NCBI GenBank assembly: GCA_025786725.1
Contig: JAHLTZ010000015.1
Span: forward strand, 124,001-188,000
Direction: 5' to 3'
Length of the DNA stretch: 64,000 nucleotides
Source: Syncephalis fuscata
Taxonomy: Eukaryota > Zoopagomycota > Zoopagomycetes > Zoopagales > Piptocephalidaceae
The position numbers were made by a program, and so were the translations under genes. Below, piece after piece: positions 12,366 to 26,256 of the stretch. The number at the start of each line of letters is the position of its first letter. The first letter of the stretch is position 1. The notes under the pieces were generated by a model. It was not told the origin of the DNA. It saw only the letters and a list, made by a program, of their open reading frames with translations, and did not search any database.

Positions 12366-14099
12366 AATTTAATCGACCGCTATGAAAAAAGAGAAAGTAT
12401 TATATATATACACACGTGTACCTAATACTGCCGTGTATATATATATCTGGTTAAGCAAAGATAAAACCAAACGAAATACGATTGATCAACGAAAGGAGAG
12501 AGGAAGAGGAGAGAAGGGAAAAAGGGGAAATGGGAACACACATGCTATTACACGATGGTATTAATTTGCTCAGTCAGATTACCGTTGAACGCGTCACTTG
12601 TCACATGCAGGTACATTGTAGACACGTATACATATAATGTATCATTTAAATAGTCTATATAATATAGTTGGCATCTAATGAGTTTCTTTTATTTAACTAT
12701 AAAGATGTAGAATGAATGAAATAAAGAGGAATGGCGTGGTATTTCAAGATCTATTCATGCCGTTTTACTCCGATCGTTTGAAAATCTTTAAATGGATAGA
12801 CCTGACGGAACTTGAACAAGTAAATAATAAGATTGTTTTAGTATAACATGCTATCCAAGTTATATTATAATTAAATGACCGTTTTATTGCAATATATCGT
12901 ACAATTATCAAGGTAATTATAAAAGTTTATATTTAATGGCTCGGCATGAGTGATTAAAAACTTTATAGATTGAAATAGCAAACAATTAAAGAATTGTTAT
13001 AGTTTTGCTATACTCGTTTTTCATTATCTAGCTTGCTTTAATTCAACTCGAAGCCTATTATTTATATTAAACACATATACATGATATACAATGTTATCCA
13101 CCATGGCTGTAGCTATTTAATGTAATAACTAGTAAAGTATCGGCTCAATAATAGAATTGCTTGAGATTATACGAATACTCACTAGTGTACCTATACAATG
13201 CTACTAGACTATTTAATAGCACATAGCAACAACCAAGCCATTACACAAATAATTAGTTAAATTAAAAAGACTATTTATTTAAGTAAGCACTGTTACCAAT
13301 AGGCTATCTACTAATGCAAAAATATCTATTTCGAGTATCTATCCGTATCACATATATAATTATTAATTATTAAATTATTAAATAACTTATAATCCAAATT
13401 ATTTAGTATACAATATATATTATTTATATATTAGTATCCATACAATGGCCAACTTAATCTAGCCTATAATAATAATAAAAAATAAAGTAATAAGTAACAT
13501 AGACTTAACGGTCCAAAATCATAATGATTCTGTAATGATTATTAATAAAAATCAAGTAGGATTGATAGAAAAATATGCACACACAAATAAACATCGTTTT
13601 CTGCACTTTGCATTCTCAAATCGCCATAGTTTCTGTTAGCTATCGGTTGATTCTATTCGTATTTTTCTACTCATTGACGCATCTTTGTCTTTCTTTTTGC
13701 CATCGCTATCGGTGCTATCATCAACAAGCTTATTTTACTTTTACTACTGATTGAAGAAAAGATATAGCGTGCTGTGTGTGTGTGTAGGTGTCTGTCTATG
13801 TAGGTAAATATTTAAGCGATTGTAGCTATAACATCCATTCATCACCTACATAGCACGGTAAAGAGGATTGTTTTTTTTGTTTCTTTCCAGCGTTACTATT
13901 GTTTAGCTTATTAACATTTGATATTATTGGTATTATTAATATTAGTATTAGTATTATTAGTGTTACAAGAATAGTAATACGCGTGGCTGTGTACAGGCGT
14001 GTATACTTGTATTCCATCAAGTACTACTTGCGCAGCAATAACTATAACAACAACAACAACAGTAGCAGCAACTAAGATAGCAACTGTGCACAAGTGGCC
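12366..14099. other. AT-rich intergenic region with one weak short ORF
   Basis: Mostly AT-rich with microsatellites (TATATA near 12400 and a TG tract near 13775). A 44-codon frame at 12712-12846 begins MNEIKRNGVVFQDLFMPFYS and is followed by a plausible GTAAAT donor, so it could be an isolated or decayed first exon; no continuation was found. The last 300 bases are the promoter of the deubiquitinase gene, with (AAC)n and (AGT)n tracts. Confidence 0.4.
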
Positions 14100-16754
14100 A
14101 TGGCCGCCACCTTTGCGAGTATGCTTAAAGTAAGTAGAGATATATAGAATAGAGAATAGTTATACTAATAAAACGGATATTAGGGACCGACACCAACAAC
14201 GGCTCCATCAATAACAACGGCAACAACACAACAACAGCAGCAGCAGCCATTCCAGCAGTGGTATCAGATACACGAAGAAATGATGATAAGGACCATCCAT
14301 CTAATGTTACGGCAACTACAACAACACCAACAGTTGTAAAACAATCTATTCAATTTGGCAATATTGGCCATAAAGAAGTAGCCCGCGTAGTTGGATTACT
14401 TGGCAGAAAGCAACAGGTAGATATATATATATATTATATGAATATATACAAACTATAATTATCTTTATTAGTTACCATGGGTGTCTTCTCTACCAAAACC
14501 TGGTCAATTTCAAAGATGGAATGGTCCAGTTAAAAAGTCAACTGATGAACAGACTCAGAATACCGCAGCAGTGTCAGTATCGGGACAATTAACTGAACCA
14601 ACACCATCTGCACCAAGTGCACCAAAAACATGGGCCCAATTAACGAAACAGAACATAAAGCCATCTGCTACACCCATTATAAATACTACACTACTACTGC
14701 TACTACTACTACACCTGCAACAGCTGTCAACGGAACAGAAAAACCTGCTACTACTAATGGTGCACACTCTAATCAGCCAGAAATGAAACTAGCGCCATTG
14801 ACTACAATTTCAGATCATATGAATGGTGCTAATAAGCCATTTGCTTCATTGCCACGTAAGTGTTACAGTAATGAATCCAATGAATTGTATATTAATTGTA
14901 AATATAGGCTTATTACAAGACTATACATTATCATTCCATGTACCATTGATACAGCCGCGTGGTATGCTTAATAGCAACAATACGTGCTATATGAACGCCA
15001 TTCTACAGCCATTGGCCCATTGTCCACCATTCTACAACTTGTTTAACACTATTGGTCAGCGGGTAGCCTTTTCGTTCAATAGCGAAACACCTTTAATTGA
15101 ATCTATGTAGGTGGCCAGTGTTAGTATCGGCAACAGTATTATTAATACATAGTCAATTAGGGTCATGTTTGTTAAAGAATTCCAAGAATTAGATGCTATT
15201 AAAGGTAGGCTATAGTTAGATTAGTAGTAATTAATTGCAGTAGTTAATAGAGTATATATTAATAACAATATAGAACTTGATCCATTTGCACCCGAATATG
15301 TCTATGAAACTTTAAGAAAGTTGAAAAAGTTTGATTCTTTACGAGGTCGTCAAGAAGATGCCGATGAATTCCTTGGTTCATTGCTTGATACACTTCATGA
15401 AGAGTTTGATCAAGGTAGTTAGCATCTAATTATAGATTAATAAATACTAATATACACTGTAACTAAATAGCGAGACGTAAATATCAAGAAGCTCAGGAAA
15501 TAGAAAACAAAGGATTGTTAAAAGAAACGGAAGAAAGCGATATAGGAGAATTGAATGGCGGTGCAGCTTGGTTAGAAGTGGGCAAAAAACAAAAGACATG
15601 CCAAACACGTACGGTAATTAAGCAATAATCATTTAATATAATTACAATAGTTATTAACATTTGATATTAATATTTATTAGATGGATATCAATGAATCGCC
15701 TATTAGTCAAATGTTTTGGGGTAAAATACGCTCTGTGGTAAAGAGAACTGGCAGTCGAGACTCGGCCACATAGAGCCTTTCCGTTCTTTACACTTGGACA
15801 TTTCTGTAAGTGTCTGTATTTAACACGTTAAATATTACTAATCGATTTATTAAGTCACCCCATATACACAGTATCGAGGATGCTCTTGTACAATTGACGG
15901 TTATAGAAGAGTTGGATGTAACACCATCTGCTCATTCTTCTGAGGTATTTATTTATATTAACACTATACTATGCTATTTAGCTAACATATACTATTAGGC
16001 AATGGTAATAACTAAACAAAACCAACTGCAAGACTTACCACCTATGCTTGTACTGCATATTAAACGCTTCCACTATGATCCGGAAATGGGCACTCAAAAA
16101 CTACGACGTCGAGTGACCTATGGCTCTCGTTTACAGATTAGATCAGGTATATTAACAATAATTGAATAGTATATATATATAAACATATTACTAATGACAA
16201 TTTATAATATTTAGAAATGGTATCGCCATCCCGTCGTGACAAATTACCCGAGTATTTGTTAGTAGGGGGTAAGTAGAAGCTAGTGGTATCATTAAACAAT
16301 ATACTAATATAGATGATGATAATCAGTGGTATATCATCATGGTATGCATACAGCCGGTGGACATTATACGTGTGATGTACGCCGACAAGATGGTCAATGG
16401 ATTCGAATCAATGACACGGTAATAAAACCGATTGCCGAATCAGAAGTGTGTGTGTCCATCCCTTCCAGTATAGCAGAAGACACGTCGATTGGTACCGGTA
16501 GCAATATGGATTGGAATGGCTGGAGTCATACAACAGAGGGAGATGCCTACCTACTTTTCTATATGGATGCTAGCCTGTACTCTACAACAACAATAACCGC
16601 AACGGCAGCAACAGCAGTAAAAACGGCCAGATTAAATAGCAACAACAGTCATTCGACATTGGCATCGCGGAAACGATCTGTGCAAACAACGCCGACATTG
16701 ACATCCACGACTACTGCTTCATCATCTTCTACACATCAACGCAGCCGTAAATAA
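14100..16754 (+). CDS. Ubiquitin-specific protease, USP10/Ubp3-like
   Basis: This cysteine deubiquitinase has a low-complexity Thr/Gln/Asn-rich N-terminus followed by a USP catalytic domain. The Cys box reads GMLNSNNTCYMNAILQPL, with Cys in the expected place. RGRQEDADEFLGSLLDTLHE is the conserved QEDADE segment, LPPMLVLHIKRFHYD follows, and the His box is YHHGMHTAGGHYTCDV. The best match is USP10/Ubp3, including the insert between the boxes. A Ser/Thr-rich tail ends THQRSRK. Single-base losses break the frame near 14690 (in an ACT repeat) and near 15769 (between DSAT and EPFRSLHLDI), and the join of exon 1 (MAATFASMLK) to the later frame is also off by one. These look like assembly deletions. 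About ten exons. Confidence 0.87.
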
Positions 16755-17098
16755 TTAGCGTTATTACTAAAATAATAAAGATTTATATTCAATGGCATCC
16801 AGTGTGTATTTATGCACCATTAGTTAGTTTTTTCTATTATACAAACAATAAACCAACTATTAATACATGTTACATATTATATTGTTAATTAATTAATAAA
16901 GATTAATACAATATACACACAATAATTGAAGCAGCAATGGGAAAGAAATTCATTTTGCAGCATGTGTCATAAATGTGTGTTATGAACGAAGACATATTCA
17001 CTAGATAGAATGAATAGAAAGAAAGACCATTCAGTGTCAAAATGTATTAAAGATAATCAAAAGATACACGCTGACAAAGTTGTAACGCACTGGGTCGT
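16755..17098. other. Convergent 3' flank, no gene seen
   Basis: An AT-rich spacer between two convergent stop codons. It carries AATAAA-like strings for both genes (for example AATAATAAAG near 16770) but no ORF or RNA signal. Confidence 0.4.
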
Positions 17099-18114
17099 TT
17101 AGTTACCCCAGTTAGCACCGCCTTGAGCATTGGACTCAGCGGCCCAGTCACCAGAGTCGTTCCATTCAGTGGTCTCGACGGTCCAGCTACCAGTAACGGT
17201 GACACCGCCAGCATCAGCCATAGCGGCAACAGCTGGGTTGATGGCACCAGCGGCTGTGGCACCTGAAGCTTCCCAGCTGGTGACGGTAGTCTCAGTGACT
17301 TCCCAGGTACCGGCTTCGGCACCTTCGACGGTCATACCGGCCTCAATGGCAGCAGCAGCGGCGCGGCAGCCTCGGCTTCCTTCTCTTGTTCCTCTGGGTC
17401 GCGGTAGAAGAACATATCAACCATAACATCCCATGGCTTGCGACGGTCTTGGCGACCACGGAGGCGCAATACCTCACGAGCCAAAAGCCACCACATCAAA
17501 CCAATAGCGTGACGACCCTTGTTGTTGGTTGGGATGGCCACATCAACGTAGTTCAATGAAGCATCAGTATCGCAAAGAGCAATAACTGGAATGTTGACGT
17601 ACGAAGCTTCCTTGATAGCTTGGTAATCGGTACGTGGGTCGGTAACGATGATCAAACGTGGCTCCTTGAACTGACGAGTGATGTAATTGGTAAAGTTACC
17701 TGGTGTGAAACGGCCAGCAATAGCTTGGCAGCCAGTGTACTTGGCGAACTTTAGGACAGCACGCTGACCGTATGGACGAGCGGAAATGGCAACAACATCA
17801 GCTGGATTTTCAATGGCAGCAATGATACGAGCAGCCAAGACCATCTTCTCCCAGGTCTTACCGACGTTCAAGATGTTGATACCATCAGCACGACGGGTCC
17901 AGATGTATGGCTCCATCTTCTTCTCGCAGTTCTTGGCACCAATGTGGCTTTGAGCAGCCAAAAGGCGCTGGATGTCCTCATCAGAGGCTAGTAGTAACAA
18001 CAATAGTAATAAAAAAGAAATAGCGCGACAAGTTTGTGGTCAATATGGCGAATCATTGAATTTAAACGCGTAAACGCTAAACATACCTTTAAGGGCAGCA
18101 GGCAATCGAGACAT
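17099..18114 (-). CDS. RPS0: 40S ribosomal protein uS2 (RPSA/Rps0)
   Basis: A structural protein of the small ribosomal subunit needed for late 18S rRNA processing. A 28-nt first coding exon (MSRLPAALK) is followed by one long exon beginning [20 protein letters not shown]. The sequence is near-universal for this family, for example [32 protein letters not shown] and [20 protein letters not shown]. The C-terminal acidic, Trp-rich tail ([19 protein letters not shown], ending GGANWGN) lies one frame away. One base is missing in a GCC/GCT repeat near 17352. A break in an essential, single ribosomal protein gene is most easily read as a sequencing deletion. The start is fixed by conserved MSRLP and the short intron at about 17988-18086. 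Confidence 0.95.
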
Positions 18115-19027
18115 GATGTGTCGAAAAAGTTACGGTACGACCGAGAAGACCTTTATCGTAGCGACAATGTCGTCGTAGAATAAAAGAAGAAAGAGAAGGA
18201 AAAAACAAGATATTGTTAGTTAAATTAATATTATAATCATCACTAAATTCATAACAGCCATCATTTATAATATCCATCACTTTTCTACACTTGTTTTAAC
18301 CAATATATACATATACAAATAAAAATCTATATAGATACATAGATACATGGATGGATGGATGGATGGATGTACCATTAAATAGCTGTTACGCGTGGCTACT
18401 TACTTTTAGTCTTTCGTATAAAGTGTCCCAAATGATTGCCGGGAATACGCCGTTGAAATACACTAGGCGGGAAAGGGAGCGATCCACTTTGGGAGGCACG
18501 TTTGCTGTCTCACAAATAAGCACACACACACACACACACACTGATATTAACATGCAATTACAATTACATACATTAATACAATTACCAATATACAATTACA
18601 TTATTTTCATTTGTTTGTAGATTTCAGTATAAATAAACAATCATATATATAAATTATAAACCTTGAAAGCATCTTCATTTAAACTTTACACAAATAGACG
18701 TGATTGCTGTGTATACAATTGAGCAAACGCCTAGAAAGCACGTCAAATAATGGAACGACGTCAACGGCATAGCACACACACGCACATGCACATACGAAAG
18801 AAAGAAACGGTAATCAATGGACGAAAGAATAAGAAGAAATTCAATAGCATGTGTAGGTGCGGAGAAAAAGAAGAGCAAACAAAGGTGTAGCTGTAAAGCT
18901 ACAATTGATTGCTAAAAAGAATAGGATGAAATTAGTAGGATGATGAATATAATAACAACAAATATTGCTATAAATGCTGTCATTGTTTTATATCATCGCT
19001 ATGGCTGCCTTCATTCCAAAAAGGCGA
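18115..19027. other. Intergenic region with microsatellites and one possible unassigned coding exon
   Basis: Holds a GATG/GGAT repeat (about 18346-18368) and a CA repeat (about 18523-18541). On the minus strand about 18390-18490 is GC-richer than its surroundings, is preceded by a TG tract ending in ACAG (an acceptor-like site), is open as PPKVDRSLSRLVYFNGVF and ends in a good donor (AAA then GTAAGT). It looks like an internal coding exon, but no convincing flanking exons were found. The rest shows nothing. Confidence 0.35.
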
Positions 19028-19836
19028 TTAATCCCGTGTGCAGTCGTTGGAGATGTGGCCATACTCCTTGCATTTGTAGCATTGTGGGCCTCGGGTGCAG
19101 TCACGGCTGATGTGGTCAGTTCCACCGCATGAGTAGCAGGCACGGTCACCGCCGTTGTTGTTGTTGCGGTAGCCGCGGTTACCACCACGAGGACCACCAC
19201 GGCGGTCACCGTAGTTGCCACCGCTGCTGCCACCTTGTGGGCAGTCGCGGGCCAAGTGAGTAGTTTCACCGCAGTTGTGGCAGGCACGGGGAGTGCGCTT
19301 TGGTGCTTCTGGGCAGTCACGAGAGATGTGGCCGGTTTGTTGGCAGTTGTAGCATGACTTTGGTGCAGCTTCTTGGGTGCAGTCCTTGCTGGTGTGGCCT
19401 GGTTGTTGGCAGTTGTAGCAGAGACGTTCTTGACCCTTTGGGCAGTCACGTGCTTGATGGTCGACTATAGTGTTATAAGAATAATAAAATTAGTATAAAA
19501 TTAATTAAGCAATTACATAAAAAGCTATTAAGTAATAATAATAAAATAGCTTTAAGTAAATCATCACGCCCCATAGAATAGTCCTATACTTACACGCACA
19601 GAACAACAATCATCACAATAACAACAACATAGCAACATTCGAAGCAACCATCAACAATACACTCTCTCACTCTCACGAAGCAACATCAACAGCAACGACG
19701 ACGACAACAACAACAAAACGATAGTAAAGGATGAAATATAGTGTCCATAGGGCGGCTATAGGACTCCATAGGGATCGATCAACTCACACTGGCCACAGTT
19801 GTAACAACCAGCTTTAGGGCGACTGTTGTAAGACAT
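19028..19836 (-). CDS. GIS2: CCHC zinc-knuckle protein, Gis2/CNBP family
   Basis: A small nucleic-acid-binding protein of the CNBP/Gis2 family, which in yeast and animals binds mRNA and promotes translation. Six CX2CX4HX4C knuckles are visible: CYNCGQFDHQARDC (split by the intron), CYNCQQPGHTSKDC, CYNCQQTGHISRDC, CHNCGETTHLARDC, CYSCGGTDHISRDC and CYKCKEYGHISNDC. An RGG-rich linker (GGPRGGNRGYRNNNNGG) lies between knuckles four and five. Animal CNBP usually has seven knuckles. The single intron, about 320 bp, is long for this genome; its donor is GTGAGT, and splicing restores the first knuckle exactly. CT/CA-rich tracts lie inside it. Confidence 0.93.
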
Positions 19837-20086
19837 GTTAATTTAAACTTTCAACGACGACAACGACAATAACAACGAGCGGCTAAGCAAGTAGAGAATA
19901 AAACGGACCGTAATCCAAAAGTAACAAAGGAGAAAGAGAAGCAGGAAGAAAAAAGTGAAGAATAGTGGCCTGGGAAAATCATTTAGTTGTTGATTATAAA
20001 CTGCCAAATTAATTCACACACACACACACACACAATGTTTTATAGTGACCATTCTTTACTATTACTGCTATTTATTATGCTTCGAT

Positions 20087-23000
20087 TTAACGACGGGCTT
20101 TTTTACGTTGAGCCGGGCCATTGTCTAAATCTTTACGTTTTCCACGTTTTTCATCATAAGCTTGTGCTTTACGATCCAGTTCGTCCCAGTCATCGCCTGA
20201 CCCTTCAGAGTCATCGAATCCTTCGGAATCATCATCGTCATCTTCAGAGTAGGCGTCTTCAGAATCATTGTCACTATATTCCGTCTATTTATATAATAGT
20301 GAATATAAAGTAATCAATGTTTAATAATAATAATAAAACTTACCGATTGTGATTGATTAGAATCACTCATTTCAAACTCGCTAGCCGACTCTTCTGATGA
20401 TTGTTGCTCATCCTATATTATATTATTATTATTAGTTTTGTTTATTAATATATATCGTATATATACATATACATATACATATAATACTTACATCACTCTT
20501 CTCTCGTAGGAAAGACCAGCCACCTTCTTCGAAAAAGGCGGCTGGATCAGCATTAATTGTCTTCATAATAGCAGTCCAGTTCAAGTTGACCGGTCCTTCT
20601 GTGAATGATACATCGACCGAACTGATATAATATATAGTTGGTTAGAAATAAACGATGCAATGTTGATATAATAAACACTATTTTACTTACTCTAACCATT
20701 CCTTGACGTTATCAAGTTGTGTCATAGGAATTGTATTGACATGAACTGGTGTTCGCTTGAAATCCTTAAATACGAAAACCATATCAAAGTTTTTTAATCC
20801 AAACTATATACAAATATGTACAGTTATATAATTTGTTATTAATATAACCTTTTAACAAGTAAATAACTTACTTGTACACGTTCTAAATGTGCAATTTCAA
20901 TATCGGCAATGGTTACGACTAAAAAGGGCGGATCACTTAGATAGACGAGACAATCGGTCGTCGGTTGAAGTAATACGTTTGAACGATGTGGTACACCAAA
21001 GAAGCCAAGATCACGGAAAGGAACATCCACAGCCACTCGAGGATGACTCTATATAATATACGTATTAGTTGAATACTATTTATAATAGTAAGTTATCAAT
21101 ACTTGCCATATCAGCAATACGATCGGCAAATTGTTTAAATTCCTTGTTTAAAAACATACGACGACGACGTTCATCTTGTTCGGCAGCTAATTCATCTTCA
21201 TCGCCATAATGTTGACGACGACGACGATTGCCCGTTTCATCAAATTGATTATCTGAAGCTTCACGATAGAATTGTATATCCTGTAATATATATATATATA
21301 TATATGATTAAGTATTTAATTAGTTAATTAACCAATTACTAATTAATTACCTTTGTCTTCTTCTTGCCCATCATAACTGGATGATGAAGGTGTACATGAA
21401 GAATGACTACAAGTTCATTATCACATGGCTGGAAGAATAAATGTTTAATATTACTAAATAGTAAATCTAATTATAATAAAATGAATTAATAACAACTATT
21501 AATGTCTATAATTAACTAATTACCAACACGCTGATCAGCTCGGAGTGGCGATTGATAACGAAGACCATTTTGATGAATTTGTAATTCTCCTGGTACACGT
21601 TTACCTTCCATGGATGGACGGATAAATACGAGAGGCAATCGGATACGTGGCCCTAATAGATTAGTAGTATTAGTGTTTTTGCAATATACATATATATATT
21701 CAATATCTGTTACTTACCAGCTATTTCTACTAGACGGCCTTGAGATACAATATCTTCCATTTCCTTGGTCTCTGCATCGCTATTTAATCATATTAGCCCT
21801 ATAATGGTATTAATACTATACTGGTGGGTCACTTACCGTTTAGTAAGATCTTTCTTTAGATCAGTGATATCCTTGTATAGTTGCAAGAATCGATTTGTAT
21901 CTGGACTACGATAGAGTAGAGCACGTACAAATGTGGCATTTAGATCTTCAAATGGCTGTTATAGCATAACAGTAATCAGTACACTTCTGTCAATGATAGT
22001 CTATTATTACACGTACTTGATCGTCTTTCTTGCTGCCTGGTTGGCCTGGAGTAACAAAATTGAAGCGTAATAAAACATAATCACCTTCCTCGCTTTTACT
22101 GATATTCTTGATTGTTGATAAATGGAATGGAACGGCCAATCCATAAACGGGCAGAATAACTGTAAAGGCACGTCGATCCACAACAATCTTACAATTGTCA
22201 AGTCCTTTAGGCAGCGATTCAACACGACGATAACTTTCAAACTTTTTCAATACAGGTTTGGCCGAATTTTGATCGGCATTTTGACTATCGGCAAATCGAT
22301 CAATACCTTCACGTTGACGGCGTTCGGCAAGTTCACGTTGATGCATTTGACGCTTTTGTTCCGTAGACTCTTCATCCTATATAGACGTATATATGATAAA
22401 TATCTGTATAAAATATTTATACAACTTGTTCTAACCTGTGCTTCACTGCGGAATTTCGTCTTTAATACAGCGGTACTTGTAGGACGTGTTGGTGCTGATC
22501 GGCGCTGTTCATTCTCAGCATCTTTACCTTCTTCTTCCTCGTCCTATAATTAAATAATATTATTAAATTATTAAATAAAATACGATTAATCCCGTTTAAC
22601 TTACTTTGAAAAAGTAAGATATGTCATTTGCTGCTTTACTGCACTCGGTCAATATCTGCGGTGTATCTTCAGTTACTAGAACTGTATCGCTCAACTGCAG
22701 CGCATAACTAAATGACATAATTAATATTCTATCAGTAATTAAGCTATTAAACTCAATTGCTATTACTTACGTAGCAGCTTTTGTATCAGATGAATTTGGT
22801 ATTTCTAGATTTTGTAAACCAACTGATAAATTAATAACCATGCCTGGTTCAATTTTACGCGTATTTTTGGCATTAATAACATAAAGTGATTCGCGGAATT
22901 CAATGCCCATCTATAAACAAATACATTAGTAGTCAAATAGTAATAGCGCTCATTAAACATTAATACTTACGCCAAATCCACAATTTTTTACAAAATGCTT

Positions 23001-24455
23001 TTCAAGATCGGGCCGTTTCGCACGTATTATACCCATAGCCTTATTGTAGATTTCATTTAATGGTGTGCCTTTACGTAAAGCATCAATTAGTTTGGATTGT
23101 AAATCTAGTAAAAATGAATAATTCTTTTCTTGGGACTATAAACATCAAGTGTAATATTTCAATTAGTTTAAATGTCACAATACCGACAATAACCATGACA
23201 AACTACCTTTTGTGGATCAATCAAATAAGTACGACCAATATTGGCACAGTAAGACTTGTAGCGCACACCAAGTGAACAAAGAATAGTGCCCGCGTGTAGC
23301 TTTTGTTCATCTGATATAGCCGATGAACGTAAATCAAACTTGCCACCACTTTGAACAATAGGCGAATAACACCAATCAACTGTATCAGCATCAGCATCGG
23401 CCGGGAATCGAATAGAGGCATGCTTCTTGTCATCTAACAGTGTATTTTCAATCATTTCAGACAACTTGTCGTGCGTAATTGACTTTTCTTCATCAACCAA
23501 TGCCGACATTTCTTTAACAAAATAGTGCTTCATCATATTAGATGATAACTTGGCAGCTGTTCGAGTATTCCTCTATTCGTACAATACAATTAGTTTGTGT
23601 GTTATTTGTAACTATAATGACGATATTAGTTAGATAACTTACTAATTCTTCATCATCTTTGACCGCAAATAGCTGGGCCATTGAAGTAGTAATATCAACT
23701 GTTTCACCTTTAATATCTGATGCCTTTAAAGCAGATTCCCATTCATTGATCAAACTACCACTAAATTGATCTTTGGGTAAAACACCCATACGATGCTATT
23801 ATTAAATAATTAATAATTAATTAAATAGTTAGTTAATATTATATTACATCATTAATATTATATTTAATTAATTACCTCGCCACAGCCACGAATAGTATCA
23901 ATAATTGTGGTCCATACTTTTGCATTTTCTTCAGCATTTTTTGTTCGTTTATGGACTTCCAATAAATCGTGTTTATCAGATTGCTTCAATTCTTCTAATA
24001 TTGCAGCTATTTGTATAAAAAGTATGGTTAAAATGATGGTTTAAGCGATATATAATCTATTATACCTTTACTAGCACTCGTTACGGCGTGTAGCTTCTTT
24101 TTAGTAAATAAAAGTAGCGTATTTGGAAATTCGTAACCAAATAGCCATGTCTATAAAATTATAAATAAATAAATTATTTGCCATTACATAACATATATAT
24201 ATATATATATAATATAGATACTTACTTGTAATGCCGTTGATTTACGGTAGAGGATCTCTTCTTCAATAGCACCCACAACAATCAATAGGCAGTCGGCATT
24301 TTCAAATAAATGCTGCGTAGGATCGTCCGACTAGTATATATATGAGTATTGCTATAAACTAGACTAGACCGGTACAAACAACTTACTTTCCACCGAGTCA
24401 ACAACTGGCGTAATCGACGTCCAAAAGCCCGTGTGTCCAGTTGAATCTTTGACAT
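20087..24455 (-). CDS. SPT16: FACT complex large subunit Spt16
   Basis: A histone chaperone subunit that reorganises nucleosomes during transcription and replication. It begins [19 protein letters not shown]. The N-terminal aminopeptidase-like (pita-bread) domain includes [19 protein letters not shown]. The linker and middle domain contain [28 protein letters not shown] and [20 protein letters not shown], followed by FERVQ-type segments and [11 protein letters not shown]. The acidic C-terminal tail (repeated DSED/DDDDS) ends in basic AQRKKARR, a nuclear signal. About seventeen short introns were followed and every junction kept the frame, so this long gene is unbroken. It is divergent from RPN8, suggesting a shared promoter region. 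Confidence 0.95.
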
Positions 24456-24866
24456 GATCACAACACCGTCTGATCACCACTATATTCAAACTTAAACTAA
24501 GCTATCTTAAAATAACGAGAAAGTCGTTTGGATCTCTTGACTAAAAAAAAGAAAGAAACCGTCTAATGCGCGCCCTTTTACAACGCGTCTCATAACCTTG
24601 TAATAATTAACACACACACACACACAATTACAATTTGATATGATTTGTGTGGTAATGTTTTCACTTTACTAATCATCATCCTAATAATCATAATCATCAT
24701 GATGATGACGCATAATCACCACCACACACACACACTTCTTATTAACTGAACAATCTTTATTGTCTACTACTACTACTACTTATATTCTCTTTTTCATCAA
24801 AGCCATTGTTATCATCATCCATAGTCGTCATCGTTTTATCGTAGCTTATTATTAGTAACTCGAAAT
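24456..24866. promoter_or_regulatory. Divergent promoter region SPT16 / RPN8
   Basis: A 411-bp spacer between divergent start codons with CA repeats (about 24611 and 24722), a CAT/ATG mirror stretch near 24675-24710 and an ACT repeat near 24765. No ORF and no clear TATA element. Confidence 0.4.
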
Positions 24867-26090
24867 ATGCCGGCCACACAAGGTACTGTTCCTGAAAAGA
24901 TTGTAGTTCATCCTGTCGTGTTATTGTCGGCGGTTGACCACTACAATCGAGTGGCTAGCAATACGAAGAAACGAGTTGTAGGCGTTCTACTTGGTCAATG
25001 GCAAGGCAAGACAGTCAATGTTTGCAACAGTTTTGCCGGTAAGTATATTGGCTAGCCTATTTGTATACGATCGTTGTATTAATGCACTGTACTCGCGCCT
25101 CTTTAGTACCGTTCGAGGAGAACGAACGCGATCCTTCCGTTTGGTTCCTCGACCACGACTATGTCGAATCTATGATGACAATGTTTAAAAAAGTTAATGG
25201 TGGGCTATATGCTGCTTAATCTGTATCCATTTGTTAATTATTGTTTAATATATTATATTATACTATGCTACACTATAATATGATATGATATAAATAGCGA
25301 AAGAAGTAATGATCGGTTGGTATCATAGCGGACCTAAATTACGCGGAGCTGATCTTGCTATCAATGAGCTGTTCAAACGCTATATGCCCAGTCCAGTTCT
25401 GGTGGTTATTGATGTACAGCCATCAACAGTTGGTCTACCTACCGATGCTTATTATGCAGTAGAGGAAATCCACGATGTAAGCTATTTAGTAATAGCATAT
25501 AGGTTAATGTTAATGTGTTTATTAATTAGGATGGCACGGCTACAACCCGTACATTTTTGCATATTCCTTCGTCCATTGAAGCCGAAGAAGCCGAAGAGAT
25601 TGGTGTTGAGCATTTATTGCGTGATATTAAAGATGACACGGCCGTCTCTACACTATCAACTCGATTGACCAATCAACTAGATTCCCTTCGAGGATTACGT
25701 GAACGTATTGTGCTTATTCGTGACTATTTGGCCAAGGTGGTTACAGGCAGTCTACCGGTTAACCACCAGATTCTATGCAATCTACAAGATATCTTTAACT
25801 TGTTGCCTGATGTATCTGATCCTGAAACGGTCAAGGCATTCTCGGTCCAGACAAACGATCAGTTATTGGTTATTTATCTTGCTTCGTTGGTACGCGCTGT
25901 CGTCGCACTCCATAACTTGATTGATAACAAGCTGGCCAACCGCGATGCTGAACGGGCTGAACAAGAAGTTGTACAGACCAGTAACGCGGAAACGACCGAT
26001 GACACGCCATCAGCATCGAATAAGGAAAAGGAAAAGGAAAAGTCTGGTGCAACGGAAAAGATAACTAATAATAGTTATCGTTCGTTATGA
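24867..26090 (+). CDS. RPN8: 26S proteasome regulatory subunit Rpn8 (PSMD7)
   Basis: A non-catalytic MPN-domain subunit of the proteasome lid that pairs with the deubiquitinase Rpn11. It begins [20 protein letters not shown], followed by [19 protein letters not shown], the MPN core [19 protein letters not shown] and [20 protein letters not shown]. The metal-binding HxH of an active JAMM motif is absent, as expected for Rpn8. A helical C-terminal region ([36 protein letters not shown]) and a Lys/Glu-rich tail follow. Four coding exons with short introns; the frame is intact throughout. Confidence 0.95.
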
Positions 26091-26256
26091 CGGCCATCAT
26101 CACTACCACACTACCACAGTAAATGACATGGATTTCAATGCAAATAAATTCTCTTTAGAAATTGGTCAGATAGTATTTAGAATAGCTTTATATAGATAAA
26201 ATGACATAATTGGGAAAATGAAAGAGATACAACGACGATGTCCTGCAATAATACCA

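Noticed and set aside
14555-14767. Minus-strand 70-codon Ser/Cys-rich ORF
   Set aside because: Shadow of the Thr/Ala repeat in the deubiquitinase N-terminus.
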